Shown here piece after piece: positions 19,707 to 28,620 of a stretch of 40,906 bases of DNA (positions are counted from its first letter, which is position 1; each line of letters starts with the position of its first letter). Source of the stretch: Alphaproteobacteria bacterium (GTDB lineage Bacteria; Pseudomonadota; Alphaproteobacteria; SHVZ01). The notes under the pieces were generated by a model. The model saw only the letters and a program-made list of their open reading frames with translations, ran no database searches and had not been told where the DNA came from. A program made the position numbers and the translations under genes. The DNA is taken from contig SHVZ01000021.1 in the NCBI GenBank assembly GCA_009694025.1, positions 1 to 40,906 of the forward strand, in the 5' to 3' direction.

Positions 19707-20518
19707 TCGATTCCCTTGAGCCGGGGGTCGAGGGTATCGCGGAGCCCGTCGCCGAGAAGGTTGAAGCCGAGCGAGGCGGTCAGGATGGCGACACCGGCGA
19801 AGATCGAGGTCCAGGGCGAGATCAGCGCATAGCTCCGGCTCTCCGCCAGCATCAGGCCGAGCGACGGGGTCGGCGGCTGCGTTCCGATGCCGAGGAAGGA
19901 GAGCGAGGCCTCGACCAGGATCGCGGTCGACAGCGACAGGCTCGCCTGCACGAGGATGACGCTGGCGAGATTGGGCAGGATGTGGACGAGCAGGATGCGG
20001 AGATCGCCGGCGCCGATGGCGCGCGCAGAGACCACGAACTCGCTCTCTGCCAGCACCAGGGCCGGACCGCGGAGGATGCGAGCGAAGATCGGCGTGTAGA
20101 CGATGCCGATGGCGATCTCCGTGGTCCATTGCTGGGGCCCGAGCAGCGAGATGATGGCGATCGCGAGCAGAATGAGGGGAAAGGCGAAGAGCACATCCAT
20201 GCACCGCATGACGATACGGTCAGTCCAGCCCCGGTAGAAGGCGGAGACGACGCCGAGCGATCCGCCGACGAACAACGCGATCGCAACCGAGGTGAGCGAC
20301 ACGCCGATCGACGCGCGGTAGCCGAAGAGAATGCGCGAGAAATTGTCACGGCCGAACTGATCGGCGCCGAGAAGGAAGTCGAGGCTCGGCGCCTCCAGCC
20401 GGTTGAGCACGCTCTGCCCGACCGGGCTGTAGGGCGCGATCCACGGCGCGAGCAGCGCGAGCAGGCATTGGACGACGACCAGCGCACCGCCGAACAGGAC
20501 CAGGGGATGGCGCGGCAT
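19703..20518 (-). CDS. Peptide-type ABC transporter permease (DppC/OppC family)
   Basis: A 271-residue inner-membrane permease with five to six helices. It begins MPRHPLVLFGGALVVVQ and has the characteristic cytoplasmic-to-periplasmic segment LLGADQFGRDNFSRILFGYR and the EAA loop ARAIGAGDLRILLVHILPN that contacts the ATPase. It forms a heterodimer with the upstream DppB-like permease. The ATG at 20518 is used; a GTG immediately upstream (20521) is in frame. The ATG overlaps the stop of the upstream permease. The substrate is a peptide or similar molecule but cannot be defined. Confidence 0.92.
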   Translation of the reverse strand: MPRHPLVLFGGALVVVQCLLALLAPWIAPYSPVGQSVLNRLEAPSLDFLLGADQFGRDNFSRILFGYRASIGVSLTSVAIALFVGGSLGVVSAFYRGWTDRIVMRCMDVLFAFPLILLAIAIISLLGPQQWTTEIAIGIVYTPIFARILRGPALVLAESEFVVSARAIGAGDLRILLVHILPNLASVILVQASLSLSTAILVEASLSFLGIGTQPPTPSLGLMLAESRSYALISPWTSIFAGVAILTASLGFNLLGDGLRDTLDPRLKGIE

Positions 20519-21468
20519 CACGCTTCCCGCACCCGCGGATCGATCGCCACGTACAGCATGTCGACCAGGAAGTTGACGACGACGAAGCCCGACGTGACCA
20601 GGAGGATCGTCGCCTGGATCAGCGGATAGTTGCGCTCGGCGATGGCGCCGATCACGAGGCGGCCAAGGCCGGGCAGCGCGAAGACCTGCTCGACTACGAT
20701 GGCACCGCCGAAGAGGTAGCCGGCGGTGATGCCGACCGCGGTCACGAAAGGAATCAGCGCGTTCCGAAGCGCATGGCGGAAGATGACGGCGGTCTCGCTC
20801 ACGCCCTTGGCCCGCGCCGTCCTGACATAGTCCTGGCCGAGTGCGTCCAACATCGCCGAACGCATAATGCGGGAGAGCGAGGCCAGGATCGGCAGCGCCA
20901 GCGACACCGTCGGCAGGATCATGCGAGAGAGGTTGGCGAGCGGGTCGTCAGTGAACGGCACGTAGCCGATCGAGGCGAACCCCGGAAACAGCTTGTACGC
21001 GGTGAGGATCAGGACGATCCCGAGCCAGAAGGACGGAATGGTGACGCCGACGATGGTGACGATGCGGACGACATAGTCCGAGGTCGAGCGCCGGACATAC
21101 GCCATCAGGCAGCCGGCGGGAACGGCCAGCGCGACCGCGGTGCCGAGCGACAGCAGGAGCAACTCGCAGGTGACGCCGAGACGGGCGACGATCTCTCCGC
21201 CGACCGGAGCCCCGGTCCACAGCGACGTGCCGAAATCGCCGACCAGCACGCCGCCGATCCAGCTCGCGTATTGCTCGAGCAGCGACTTGTCCAAGCCGAT
21301 CTTCCGGTAGAGCGCCTGCAGGCGCTCGGGCGTGATCTCGACATTGGCGCCGAGCATGATCTGCACGGCGTCGCCCGGAATGAAGCGGATCATCAGGAAG
21401 ACGAGCGCCGAGACGCCCCAAAGGACGACCGTCAGGTCGAGGAGGCGGTGCGCCAGGACGCGGGTCAT
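20518..21468 (-). CDS. Peptide-type ABC transporter permease (DppB/OppB family)
   Basis: A 316-residue inner-membrane permease with six predicted helices. The N-terminal helix VVLWGVSALVFLMIRFIPGD is typical of DppB, as are the segment FGTSLWTGAPV and the EAA loop ARAKGVSETAVIFRHALRN. It pairs with the DppC-like protein encoded just downstream. A strong hairpin with a U-tract separates this gene from the binding-protein gene upstream, so permeases are probably made in smaller amounts. No Shine-Dalgarno is obvious before the ATG. Confidence 0.93.
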   Translation of the reverse strand: MTRVLAHRLLDLTVVLWGVSALVFLMIRFIPGDAVQIMLGANVEITPERLQALYRKIGLDKSLLEQYASWIGGVLVGDFGTSLWTGAPVGGEIVARLGVTCELLLLSLGTAVALAVPAGCLMAYVRRSTSDYVVRIVTIVGVTIPSFWLGIVLILTAYKLFPGFASIGYVPFTDDPLANLSRMILPTVSLALPILASLSRIMRSAMLDALGQDYVRTARAKGVSETAVIFRHALRNALIPFVTAVGITAGYLFGGAIVVEQVFALPGLGRLVIGAIAERNYPLIQATILLVTSGFVVVNFLVDMLYVAIDPRVREA

Positions 21469-21480
21469 TGGTGGCTACCG

Positions 21481-21520
21481 AAAAACGGGCCTCGCCCTCG
21501 ATCGATCAGGGCGAGGCCCT
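21481..21520 (-). terminator. Intra-operon terminator between binding protein and permeases
   Basis: On the minus strand AGGGCGAGGCCC-type arms pair over 12 bp (21487-21498 with 21508-21519) around a 9-base loop, followed at once by CGTTTTT. This is a good Rho-independent terminator in the 107-base gap after the binding-protein gene. Partial read-through would give the usual excess of binding protein over permease. Confidence 0.8.
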
Positions 21521-21575
21521 CAGCTTCTCGCCCCCTGCGGCGCGCGCGCGTCAGAGGGCGAGCCGGGCGATGCCG

Positions 21576-23060
21576 CTAGCGCGCGATGGAGACGTCGCGG
21601 AGATAGCGGGTGGAGCGGGTGGCGATCAGCTCATAGCCCTGCACGTTGTTGCGCACGGCGGTGAACAGCGTCGCATAGGCCAGATGGGCGATCGGGCCGC
21701 GGCAGGCCAGTATCTGCTGCGCCTGGGCGTAGGCCGCCTGACGCTTCGACCTGTCCTGCATGGTCCGCGCATCGTCGAGCAGCTTGTCGAGCTCCGGGTT
21801 CGAGTACTTGAACACGTTGGTCGACCCGCCGGTGCGGAAGGTCCGGTAGAAGTAGTCGTCCGGATCCGGGCTGCCTCCGTTCTGCGAGACGAAGCCCTCG
21901 AAGTTGGAGTTCCGCCAGTCCTGGATGAACTTGCCCTGCTCCTGGATCTCGAGCTGGGCCTTGAAGCCGGCGGCGTTGAGCTGTGCCTGCACCACCTGGG
22001 CGACGTCGCGCACGGTCTGGATCGAGCCCAGCACCTTGAGCGTCACCGGCACGTCGCCGGAATAGCCGGCCTCCTTGAGCAGCGCCTTCGCCTTGTTGGG
22101 GTCGTGGCCGTAGCAGGGGAATTGGGAGACCGGGGTCGCCCAGTCGGTGAGCGCCGGCGACAGCGGCCCGCCGGGGACCGCATGGCCGAAGTAGGCGGCC
22201 TGGGCGATCTTGGCGCGGTCGACGGCGAGGTTGAAGGCCTCGCGCACCGCCGGCTTGTCGAAGGGCGCGACGGTGGTGTTCATGCCGACCAGGGAGTACG
22301 CGAGGTCGCGGGTTTCCAGCAGCTTTATCGCAGGGTTGCCCTTGAGGGCGACCGCCGTCGAGGCGTCGAGCGACGGCATGAACTGGTAGATGCCGGTCGA
22401 GATGCCGACCTGGCGCGTCGAGGCCTCCGGCACGATGTTGATCTTGAGGCCGGCCAGCTTCGGCAGGCCCTTGTCCCAGTAGCCGTCATGCTTGGCGAGC
22501 TGGAGAAAGGTGTCCGGCACCCACTGGGTCAGCTTGAAGGGGCCGGTGCCGTTGGCCTCGCGCTGCAGGTCGCCGTGGTTCGCCGGCACGATCGACAGCA
22601 CGACGAGCTGGGACAGGAACGGCGCCGAGGCATCGGTCAGCTCGACCCGCACGTCCTCGCCGACCGCCGAGACCGACTTCACCAGGGTGAAGCGGCTGGC
22701 GTAGGGCGACCCCGTCTCCTTCTTGAGGACCCGATCGAAGGAATAGACGACGTCGGCGGCTGTGATCGCCTTGCCGTTATGGAAGGTGCCGCCCTTGCGG
22801 ACCTTGAAGGTGTAGGTCTTGCCGTCGGCGCTGACGGCCCACGATTCCGCTACCGCCGGGACGACCCGGAGATCCTTGTCGATCGAGGTCAGGCCTTCAT
22901 AGATGTTGCCGTTGACCAGCGCGGTTGAGAAAGCGGTGGCGACATGCGGGTCGAGGCCGACCGGCGAGGCGTCGGTCGCGACCTCCAGCACCTGGGCAGT
23001 AGCGGCCAGTGGAACGACGAGCGCGGCCGCGAAGGCGGCGCGCTTGATGAGACGGATCAT
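21576..23060 (-). CDS. Peptide-type ABC transporter substrate-binding protein
   Basis: A 494-residue periplasmic binding protein of solute-binding family 5. The start is the ATG at 23060, preceded by GGGAGGAAG and followed by a signal peptide (MIRLIKRAAFAAALVVPLAATA). Family signatures are VATDASPVGLDPHVATAF, NIYEGLTSIDKDLRVVPAVAESW, and VRKGGTFHNGKAITAADVVYSFDR. A later segment, REAFNLAVDRAKI, is also characteristic. It delivers a peptide or similar ligand to the two downstream permeases. DppD- and DppF-type ATPases are not encoded in this operon, so they must be shared or located elsewhere. Confidence 0.93.
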   Translation of the reverse strand: MIRLIKRAAFAAALVVPLAATAQVLEVATDASPVGLDPHVATAFSTALVNGNIYEGLTSIDKDLRVVPAVAESWAVSADGKTYTFKVRKGGTFHNGKAITAADVVYSFDRVLKKETGSPYASRFTLVKSVSAVGEDVRVELTDASAPFLSQLVVLSIVPANHGDLQREANGTGPFKLTQWVPDTFLQLAKHDGYWDKGLPKLAGLKINIVPEASTRQVGISTGIYQFMPSLDASTAVALKGNPAIKLLETRDLAYSLVGMNTTVAPFDKPAVREAFNLAVDRAKIAQAAYFGHAVPGGPLSPALTDWATPVSQFPCYGHDPNKAKALLKEAGYSGDVPVTLKVLGSIQTVRDVAQVVQAQLNAAGFKAQLEIQEQGKFIQDWRNSNFEGFVSQNGGSPDPDDYFYRTFRTGGSTNVFKYSNPELDKLLDDARTMQDRSKRQAAYAQAQQILACRGPIAHLAYATLFTAVRNNVQGYELIATRSTRYLRDVSIAR

Positions 23061-23091
23061 CGAGCTTCCTCCCAGAAGACGTGACAGGGCC

Positions 23092-23120
23092 ATCTCACAC
23101 CGTGACGGGTCAACCGTCAA
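23092..23120 (-). promoter_or_regulatory. Candidate promoter of the ABC transporter operon
   Basis: On the minus strand TTGACG (23115-23120) and TGAGAT (23092-23097) are separated by 17 bases. The -35 matches five of six consensus bases. The start of transcription would be about 25 bases before the binding-protein ATG. Confidence 0.5.
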
Positions 23121-23216
23121 CACATGCGCTCAGCCCACCGGCCGCCGCAACTTGTGCTTGGACCGGGTCCGCCCTTCCCCCATGATCCGGCCGATTCGAC
23201 CGCGAGCGAGGCTGGA

Positions 23217-24311
23217 ATGAGCGGGATCGTGACCGCCCTCGGGCTGATGAGCGGGACCTCTATGGACGGCATCGACGTCGCGGTGATCGATACCGACGGC
23301 GAGCACGTCGCCGCCTTCGGTCCTTCGGCCACCTATCCCTATCCGGACGACCTCTCGGCCGCTCTCCGGGTGGTGGTGGCCGATGCCAAGCGGGTCGAGT
23401 CCGACAACCATGCCGAGCTCGACCGCCGGGTGACGGATGCCCAGACCCGCGCCGTCGAGCGGCTCCTCGAGGGGGCCGGCATCGACCGCTCGAAGATCGC
23501 GGTGGTCGGCTTCCACGGCCAGACCATTCTCCATCGCCCGGAGCGCAGGGCGACCTACCAGCTCGGCAACGGCGCGGCGATGGCCGAGCGCCTGGGCATC
23601 GACGTGGTCAACCGGTTCCGCGACGCCGACCTCGCCGCCGGGGGCCAGGGGGCACCCCTGGCCCCGCTCTATCACCGGGCGCTCGCTCGCGATCTCGAAC
23701 GCCCGCTCGCCGTGCTCAACCTGGGCGGCGTCGGCAACGTGACCTACCTCGACGGCGACACCGTGATCGCCTTCGACACGGGGCCGGCGAACGCCATGAT
23801 CGACGACTGGATGCTGAAGCACAGCGGACGCGCCTACGACGCCGACGGCAGGCTCGCGGCATCCGGCACGGTCGACCGAGCGGCCCTCGCCCGGCTCATG
23901 GATCATCCGTACTTCGCGAAAAAACCGCCGAAATCCCTGGATCGCAACGACTTCTCGGCCACGCCCGTGCAGGGCCTCGCGCCGGCCGACGGGGCGGCGA
24001 CGCTGGTGGCATTCACCGTCGAAACCGTCCGCCGCTCACTCGACCATCTTCCGGCGCGGCCGAAGCGCTGGCTCGTCACCGGGGGCGGCCGCCTCAACCC
24101 GACGATCATGACCGCCCTCGCCGAGGCGCTGAAGGCCCCGGTGGCACCGGTCGAGGCGGTCGGCTGGCAGGGCGACGCGCTCGAGGCGCAATGCTTCGCC
24201 TTCCTCGCCGTCCGCAGCCTCCGTGGCCTCAATTTGAGCGTACCGACGACCACCGGCGCCCCGCGGCCGATGACCGGCGGCGTGCTGCACCGGGCGCTGA
24301 AGGCCGCCTAG
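23217..24311 (+). CDS. anmK: Anhydro-N-acetylmuramic acid kinase
   Basis: A 364-residue sugar kinase of the ASKHA fold. The ATP-binding motif GLMSGTSMDGID (about residues 9-20) is the AnmK hallmark; further signatures are VVGFHGQTILHRP, LNLGGVGNVT and FDTGPANAMIDDW with the catalytic aspartate. It phosphorylates and opens 1,6-anhydro-MurNAc to MurNAc-6-phosphate during peptidoglycan recycling. The ATG at 23217 has GAGG six bases upstream. A serine hydrolase gene starts 5 bases after its stop. MurQ, the next enzyme, is not in the window. Confidence 0.95.
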   Translation: MSGIVTALGLMSGTSMDGIDVAVIDTDGEHVAAFGPSATYPYPDDLSAALRVVVADAKRVESDNHAELDRRVTDAQTRAVERLLEGAGIDRSKIAVVGFHGQTILHRPERRATYQLGNGAAMAERLGIDVVNRFRDADLAAGGQGAPLAPLYHRALARDLERPLAVLNLGGVGNVTYLDGDTVIAFDTGPANAMIDDWMLKHSGRAYDADGRLAASGTVDRAALARLMDHPYFAKKPPKSLDRNDFSATPVQGLAPADGAATLVAFTVETVRRSLDHLPARPKRWLVTGGGRLNPTIMTALAEALKAPVAPVEAVGWQGDALEAQCFAFLAVRSLRGLNLSVPTTTGAPRPMTGGVLHRALKAA

Positions 24312-24316
24312 ACCCC

Positions 24317-25330
24317 ATGACCCTCGAGGCCGCGGCCCGCGAGGCCTTCGCTCCGGCCCAGACGGCGGTCACCGCCGGCCGCATTCCCGGCGCCATCCTC
24401 GGCGTGCTGGGACCGACCGGAAAAACCGCGGTCGGTGTCGCCGGCCTTGCCCAGCGTGTGCCAAGGAAGCAGAAGCTGACGCGGGCGACCTGGTTCGACC
24501 TCGCCAGCATGACCAAGGCGATCGCGACGACGACCGAAGTCCTGAGGCTGGTCGAGGACGGCATCGCCCGGCTCGACGACCCGCTCTCCCTCCACATCCC
24601 GGACCTGCACCAATACGTCCTCGACGCGCCGATCCGGAAGCTGACCCTTCGCCAGTGCCTGTCGCACCAGACTGGCCTTCCGGCGGTCGAGCCCATCTAC
24701 ACCTGGGGGAGCGACCCGGAGACGCTGAAGGCGCATATCCTCCAGCGCGACTGGACGTTCGGGCCGAACGTCTACTCCGACATCAACTTCATGCTGCTCG
24801 GCATCGTGATCGAGCGGCGGCGCGGCCGATCCTTGGCCAAGCTGCCGCGCGGACCCGGCCTCGCCTTTCTGCCGAAGAAGAAGAGTTTCGCCGCGACCGA
24901 GGCCTGCACCTGGCGACGGCGGATGATCGTCGGCCAGGTTCATGACGAGAACGCCTACAGCCTTGGCGGCTTCGCCGGCCATGCCGGCTTGTTCGGCACG
25001 GTCGACGGCGTGCTCGGCTTCGCCCGCGACCTGATGTCCGGCAAGGCGCTGAACGCCGAGTCGATGGCCGAGATCGGGACGCCTCATTCGGCGACCCGCA
25101 ATCTCGGCTGGGAGCACCGCTACGACGGCTGGTCGGGCGGCGACCGCTGTTCGGCCGCGACCATCGGCCATACCGGCTTCACCGGCACCGGGCTTTGGAT
25201 CGACTTCGAGCGCGGCTACGCTTGGACGCTCCTGACCAACCGCGTGCACCCGACCCGCCACGTCGACACCGGAATACAGGACCTCCGCCGCACCGTCGGC
25301 GACCGGCTGGCGGCGGCGCATCCGTTCTAG
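24317..25330 (+). CDS. Serine hydrolase, class C beta-lactamase-like (YbbE-like)
   Basis: A 337-residue penicillin-recognising serine hydrolase. The SxxK motif is SMTK (S64, K67), the second motif is YSD (Y153, in place of YxN), and the third is the HTG in IGHTGFTG. The segment GQVHDENAYSLGGFAGHAG strongly resembles the YbbE-type hydrolases found beside MurNAc-recycling genes in other bacteria. Lying 5 bases after anmK, it probably works in cell-wall recycling, perhaps on a muropeptide or ester. No signal peptide is visible, so it seems cytosolic, unlike true beta-lactamases. Between Y153 and the GQVHDENA segment there is a short basic insertion (PKKKSF). Confidence 0.85.
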   Translation: MTLEAAAREAFAPAQTAVTAGRIPGAILGVLGPTGKTAVGVAGLAQRVPRKQKLTRATWFDLASMTKAIATTTEVLRLVEDGIARLDDPLSLHIPDLHQYVLDAPIRKLTLRQCLSHQTGLPAVEPIYTWGSDPETLKAHILQRDWTFGPNVYSDINFMLLGIVIERRRGRSLAKLPRGPGLAFLPKKKSFAATEACTWRRRMIVGQVHDENAYSLGGFAGHAGLFGTVDGVLGFARDLMSGKALNAESMAEIGTPHSATRNLGWEHRYDGWSGGDRCSAATIGHTGFTGTGLWIDFERGYAWTLLTNRVHPTRHVDTGIQDLRRTVGDRLAAAHPF

Positions 25331-25336
25331 GCCGCA

Positions 25337-26203
25337 ATGTCATCCTATGCCCGCGGCTTCGCACTCGTCCTCGCTGCCGCGATCGTGTGGAGCTCAGGTG
25401 GACTGATCGTACGCTCGGTCACCGCCGATTCCTGGACCATCGTCTTCTGGCGATCGGCGAGCTGCGCCGGTTTCCTGCTGCTCTATCTCTGGCTGAGCGA
25501 ACGACGCCCGCCCTGGCATCTGTTCCGCCAGGCCGGATGGCCTGCGGTCGCCGTCGGCTGCTGCTTCGCCTTGAGCTCCATCACTTTCATCGTCTCGCTC
25601 GGGCTCACTTCGGTCGCCAACGCGCTGATGACCCAGAGCCTGGCGCCGATCATCGCCGGCCTGCTGGCACGCCTGACGCTGAAGGAGTCGATCGACGGCC
25701 GCACCTGGGCGGCCATCGCGGTGGCGATCTCCGGCGTCGCGGTGATGCTGGGGCGCGTCCCCAGCGGCGACGATCTTCTGGGCACGGTACTGGCTATGGT
25801 CAGCGCTTTCGCCTATTCCGGGACGATCGTCACGGTGCGCTCGCAACGTGACGCGCCGATGGTTCCCGGCGCCTGCTTCGCCGCGATCATCGCGGCCCTG
25901 GTGGCGCTGCCGCTGGCGCCGACCCTGTCGCTGGCCGAAGGCGAGCTGCCGCTCCTGATCTTCTTCGGTGCCGGCCAGCTCGGCGTCGGCATGGCGCTGT
26001 TCACGACCGGCGCCCGCTTCATACCGGCGGCCGTATCCTCGCTGATCTCGCTGGTGGAGACCGCGCTCGGGCCGCTCTGGGTCTGGCTCGCCTACGGCGA
26101 GAATCCCGGCCCCTGGGTGCTCGGCGGCGGCGCTATCGTCGTCGTCGCCCTGATCGTCCACACGCTGATTGCCGTCGGGGCTAGTCGATCTTCTCGACCT
26201 TGA
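25337..26203 (+). CDS. DMT superfamily (EamA) transporter
   Basis: A 288-residue membrane protein with ten hydrophobic helices arranged as two EamA repeats. The first repeat has AAIVWSSGGLIVRSV and ALMTQSLAPIIAGLLARLTL with the conserved proline; the second has VSSLISLVETALGPLWVWL. Members export or exchange metabolites such as amino acids, purines or sugars; the substrate is not predictable. It follows the serine hydrolase gene by 6 bases and is probably part of the anmK operon. Its 3' end overlaps the convergent pdxY gene by 23 bases. Confidence 0.88.
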   Translation: MSSYARGFALVLAAAIVWSSGGLIVRSVTADSWTIVFWRSASCAGFLLLYLWLSERRPPWHLFRQAGWPAVAVGCCFALSSITFIVSLGLTSVANALMTQSLAPIIAGLLARLTLKESIDGRTWAAIAVAISGVAVMLGRVPSGDDLLGTVLAMVSAFAYSGTIVTVRSQRDAPMVPGACFAAIIAALVALPLAPTLSLAEGELPLLIFFGAGQLGVGMALFTTGARFIPAAVSSLISLVETALGPLWVWLAYGENPGPWVLGGGAIVVVALIVHTLIAVGASRSSRP

Positions 26204-27017
26204 TCGGATTCGGTGGATGGACGATCCGCCCCAGCGCCGGCACCAGGGCCAGCTCGCGCCGGTCGGCGGCGACGGTCGCCTCGATCGCCTCGGCCATGCC
26301 CGATGCGGCGAGCCCGAGCGCTTCCGAAATCGAGCTTGAGTCGAGGTAGTGACCGAGGATCAGAGCCGCGATCAGGTCGCCGGTGCCGTTGAGCGGGCGG
26401 TCCACTCTCGGTGCTGTCACCCGCCACATCCCCTGGTTGGTGACGGCGAGCGTCGAGATACGGCCGTTCTCCGGCAGGCCCGTCACGATCACCGTCCGGG
26501 GGCCGCGGCGTCTCAGCGCGTGGGCGGCGACCCGCGCCGAGTCCAGGTCGGTCACCTTCATGCCGGTCAGCTGATCGAGCTCGAAGACGTTGGGCGTGCA
26601 GATATCGGCGAGAGGGACCAGACGTTCGGCGATCGCCTCGGGCACGCCGGGGCGGACGAAGACCCGGCCGCCGTCGCCGATCACCGGATCGAGCAGATAG
26701 ATCGCCTTGGGATTGGCGCTCTTGGCGGAGAAGACCGCCTCGGCGACCACGGCGGCCGTGCCGGCCTCGCCGAGATATCCGGAGAGCACGGCCCGGCAGT
26801 CCTTGAGCACGCCGAGCGCTTTCAGGCCCCGCAGCAGCTCGGCGACCTCCGAGGGCGGCACGACCCGGCCGGAGAAGCTGCCGTGCCCGGGATGATTGGA
26901 GAAGGCGACGGTGTCGAGCCGCCAGACCTCATGGCCCAGCCGCATCAGCGGCAGAGCCGCGACCGAATTCCCGACATGGCCGTAGACGACCGAGGATTGG
27001 ATGGAGAGGATCGGCAT
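26181..27017 (-). CDS. pdxY: Pyridoxal kinase PdxY
   Basis: A 278-residue ribokinase-fold kinase. The N-terminus MPILSIQSSVVYGHVGNSVA is the vitamin B6 kinase signature; the substrate loop VAFSNHPGHGSFSG follows, and the ATP and anion-hole region appears as YLLDPVIGD and LNGTGDLIAALILG with the catalytic aspartate. PdxY phosphorylates pyridoxal to PLP in the salvage pathway. The ATG at 27017 matches family length; upstream in-frame codons are not conserved. It lies 174 bases downstream of nudC on the same strand. It could feed PLP to KamA and the aminotransferase encoded nearby, but that link is contextual only. Confidence 0.9.
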   Translation of the reverse strand: MPILSIQSSVVYGHVGNSVAALPLMRLGHEVWRLDTVAFSNHPGHGSFSGRVVPPSEVAELLRGLKALGVLKDCRAVLSGYLGEAGTAAVVAEAVFSAKSANPKAIYLLDPVIGDGGRVFVRPGVPEAIAERLVPLADICTPNVFELDQLTGMKVTDLDSARVAAHALRRRGPRTVIVTGLPENGRISTLAVTNQGMWRVTAPRVDRPLNGTGDLIAALILGHYLDSSSISEALGLAASGMAEAIEATVAADRRELALVPALGRIVHPPNPIKVEKID

Positions 27018-27191
27018 GGGCCGCGACCATGCCACAGCCTTGGATCGCGGCGACAGAAAATCCATGGACCCCGATTCGCCTGTTCTCTTTCGGTCCCGCC
27101 GGAACGAATCGGCGCCCCCTGCGTGCGAACGAAATGCGAGCACTGCCATCGGTTGCGTCATGTCGGCCGCGCGACCTCAACATACGGCGTA

Positions 27192-28103
27192 TCACCCTTG
27201 AGCCAGCCAATCCTCGATCAACCGGCGGGCGATGGAATCTGCCCGCGGTAACGCCTTACCCTGCTGGCCGAAGTCGCGAAGCTCGACCCGGCTGAACCAG
27301 CCGCAGTCCTCGAGCTCGCTCTGGTTGAGGCGGATGCTGCGGGTCGCCGCCGTGGCGTGGAAACCGATCATCAGCGAGGCGGGAAAGGGCCAGGGCTGGG
27401 AGGAGTGGTAACGGACTTCGGCGACGCGGATGCCCGACTCCTCGAACACCTCGCGGGCAACCGTCTCCTCCAGGCTCTCGCCCGGCTCGACGAACCCGGC
27501 AAGCGTCGAATACATGCCGGGCGGCCAAACCTTCTGGCGACCCAGCAGCGCCCGGTCGCCGTCATGGACCAGCATGATCACCGCCGGGTCGGTTCGGGGA
27601 AAGTGGCTCGCCTTGCAGCTTTCGTCCGTGCAGCGGCGGACATGGCCGGCCTCGGCGCTGTCGGTGGGCGACCCGCAGACCCCGCAGAAACGATGGCGGG
27701 CATGCCACCACATGAGCCCGCGCGCATAGGCGAGGAGCGATCCGTCCTCGCGCCCCAACAGCGGCCCGACCCGGCGGAGATCCGTCCATTCGCCGATGCC
27801 GGCGGCGCGGCGGTGGGCCTCCTCCTCGCTCCAATGGGAGACGTCGATGGCGAGATGCAGGCTCCTGCCGCTCTCGCCGAGCACGGCGAGGGTTCGCGCC
27901 TCGTCGAGCCACGGGCGGATCGCCTCGACTGGCAGCAGCGCCGGCTCGGGCCTGTCGCCGGCAACGACCAGGTTCCGGGTCTGCCAGACCGCGACGACCC
28001 GGGCCCGCTCCTCGCCGAGCACACGCTCGACCCAACCGTCCTCGGTGCGGAGATGGGCGAGCCGGTCGAGGCCGCCGCCCGCGTAGAAGTTCATGGGGCC
28101 CAT
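27192..28103 (-). CDS. nudC: NAD+ diphosphatase / NAD-capped RNA decapping Nudix enzyme
   Basis: A 303-residue Nudix hydrolase with the complete NudC architecture: an N-terminal domain of about 120 residues, a zinc ribbon with CGVCGS and RRCTDESC (four cysteines), the Nudix box starting GFVEPGESLEE and ending REVFEESG, and the NADH-specific SQPWPFPASLM signature just after it. NudC cleaves NAD(H) to NMN(H) and AMP and removes NAD caps from RNA 5' ends. The start at 28103 (alternative ATG at 28094) lies 5 bases after the upstream GNAT, so it appears to be the last gene of the kamA operon. Confidence 0.95.
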   Translation of the reverse strand: MGPMNFYAGGGLDRLAHLRTEDGWVERVLGEERARVVAVWQTRNLVVAGDRPEPALLPVEAIRPWLDEARTLAVLGESGRSLHLAIDVSHWSEEEAHRRAAGIGEWTDLRRVGPLLGREDGSLLAYARGLMWWHARHRFCGVCGSPTDSAEAGHVRRCTDESCKASHFPRTDPAVIMLVHDGDRALLGRQKVWPPGMYSTLAGFVEPGESLEETVAREVFEESGIRVAEVRYHSSQPWPFPASLMIGFHATAATRSIRLNQSELEDCGWFSRVELRDFGQQGKALPRADSIARRLIEDWLAQG

Positions 28104-28108
28104 CGGGC

Positions 28109-28618
28109 TCAGGCTGCGCCCGGTGCCGTTCCCGCGTCCAGCGCCTTGACGAAGATCACCTTGCCGTCGCCGGCGGCGTAAAAGTCCTTGAGCCTCGCCA
28201 CTTCCTCATAGCCACTGGCGCGATAGAAGGCGCGCGTCGGCTCATATTGGCTGCGCGAGGACGTATCGACATAGAGCCGGAGGCCGCCCAGCGCCTTGAC
28301 CGCGTCCACGCAGGCCCGCTCGAGCACGCGGCCGACGCCGCCGCCCCGGCGCGCGCTGTCGACGACGATCCAATAGAGATCGTGGCTCGCCGCCGTACCG
28401 GCGATCGGACCGAAGCACACATAGCCGACGACGTGGCCGCCGTCCTCGGCGAAAAGGAAGTGGTAGCCGCTCCCGGACTCGCCCTTGGCGAGAGCATCCT
28501 CGACCAGCTCGACGGCGATCTCTTCCTCGTTGGCGGTGAAGAAGCCGGTGGAGGCGACCAGGCGACGAACGGCGACCCGATCGTCCGGCCGGACGCCAGC
28601 CCGCAGCGCGACCGCCAT
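28109..28618 (-). CDS. GNAT N-acetyltransferase of the kamA operon
   Basis: A 169-residue single-domain acetyltransferase. The acetyl-CoA-binding motif A is seen in DLYWIVVDSARRGGGVGRVLERACVD-like sequence (RRGGGVGRVL as the RxxGxG loop), and motif B in TRAFYRASGYEEVARL. It is the fourth gene of an operon after kamA and two ATP-grasp ligases, starting 2 bases past the stop of the second ligase. In the known N-epsilon-acetyl-beta-lysine pathway a GNAT (AblB) acetylates beta-lysine; here the substrate could be beta-lysine or a ligated product. Resemblance to AblB cannot be judged by eye. Confidence 0.87.
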   Translation of the reverse strand: MAVALRAGVRPDDRVAVRRLVASTGFFTANEEEIAVELVEDALAKGESGSGYHFLFAEDGGHVVGYVCFGPIAGTAASHDLYWIVVDSARRGGGVGRVLERACVDAVKALGGLRLYVDTSSRSQYEPTRAFYRASGYEEVARLKDFYAAGDGKVIFVKALDAGTAPGAA

Positions 28619-28620
28619 GA

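Noticed and set aside
27182..27192. Palindrome ATACG-G-CGTAT at the end of nudC
   Set aside because: Short, overlapping the stop codon, with no supporting promoter context.
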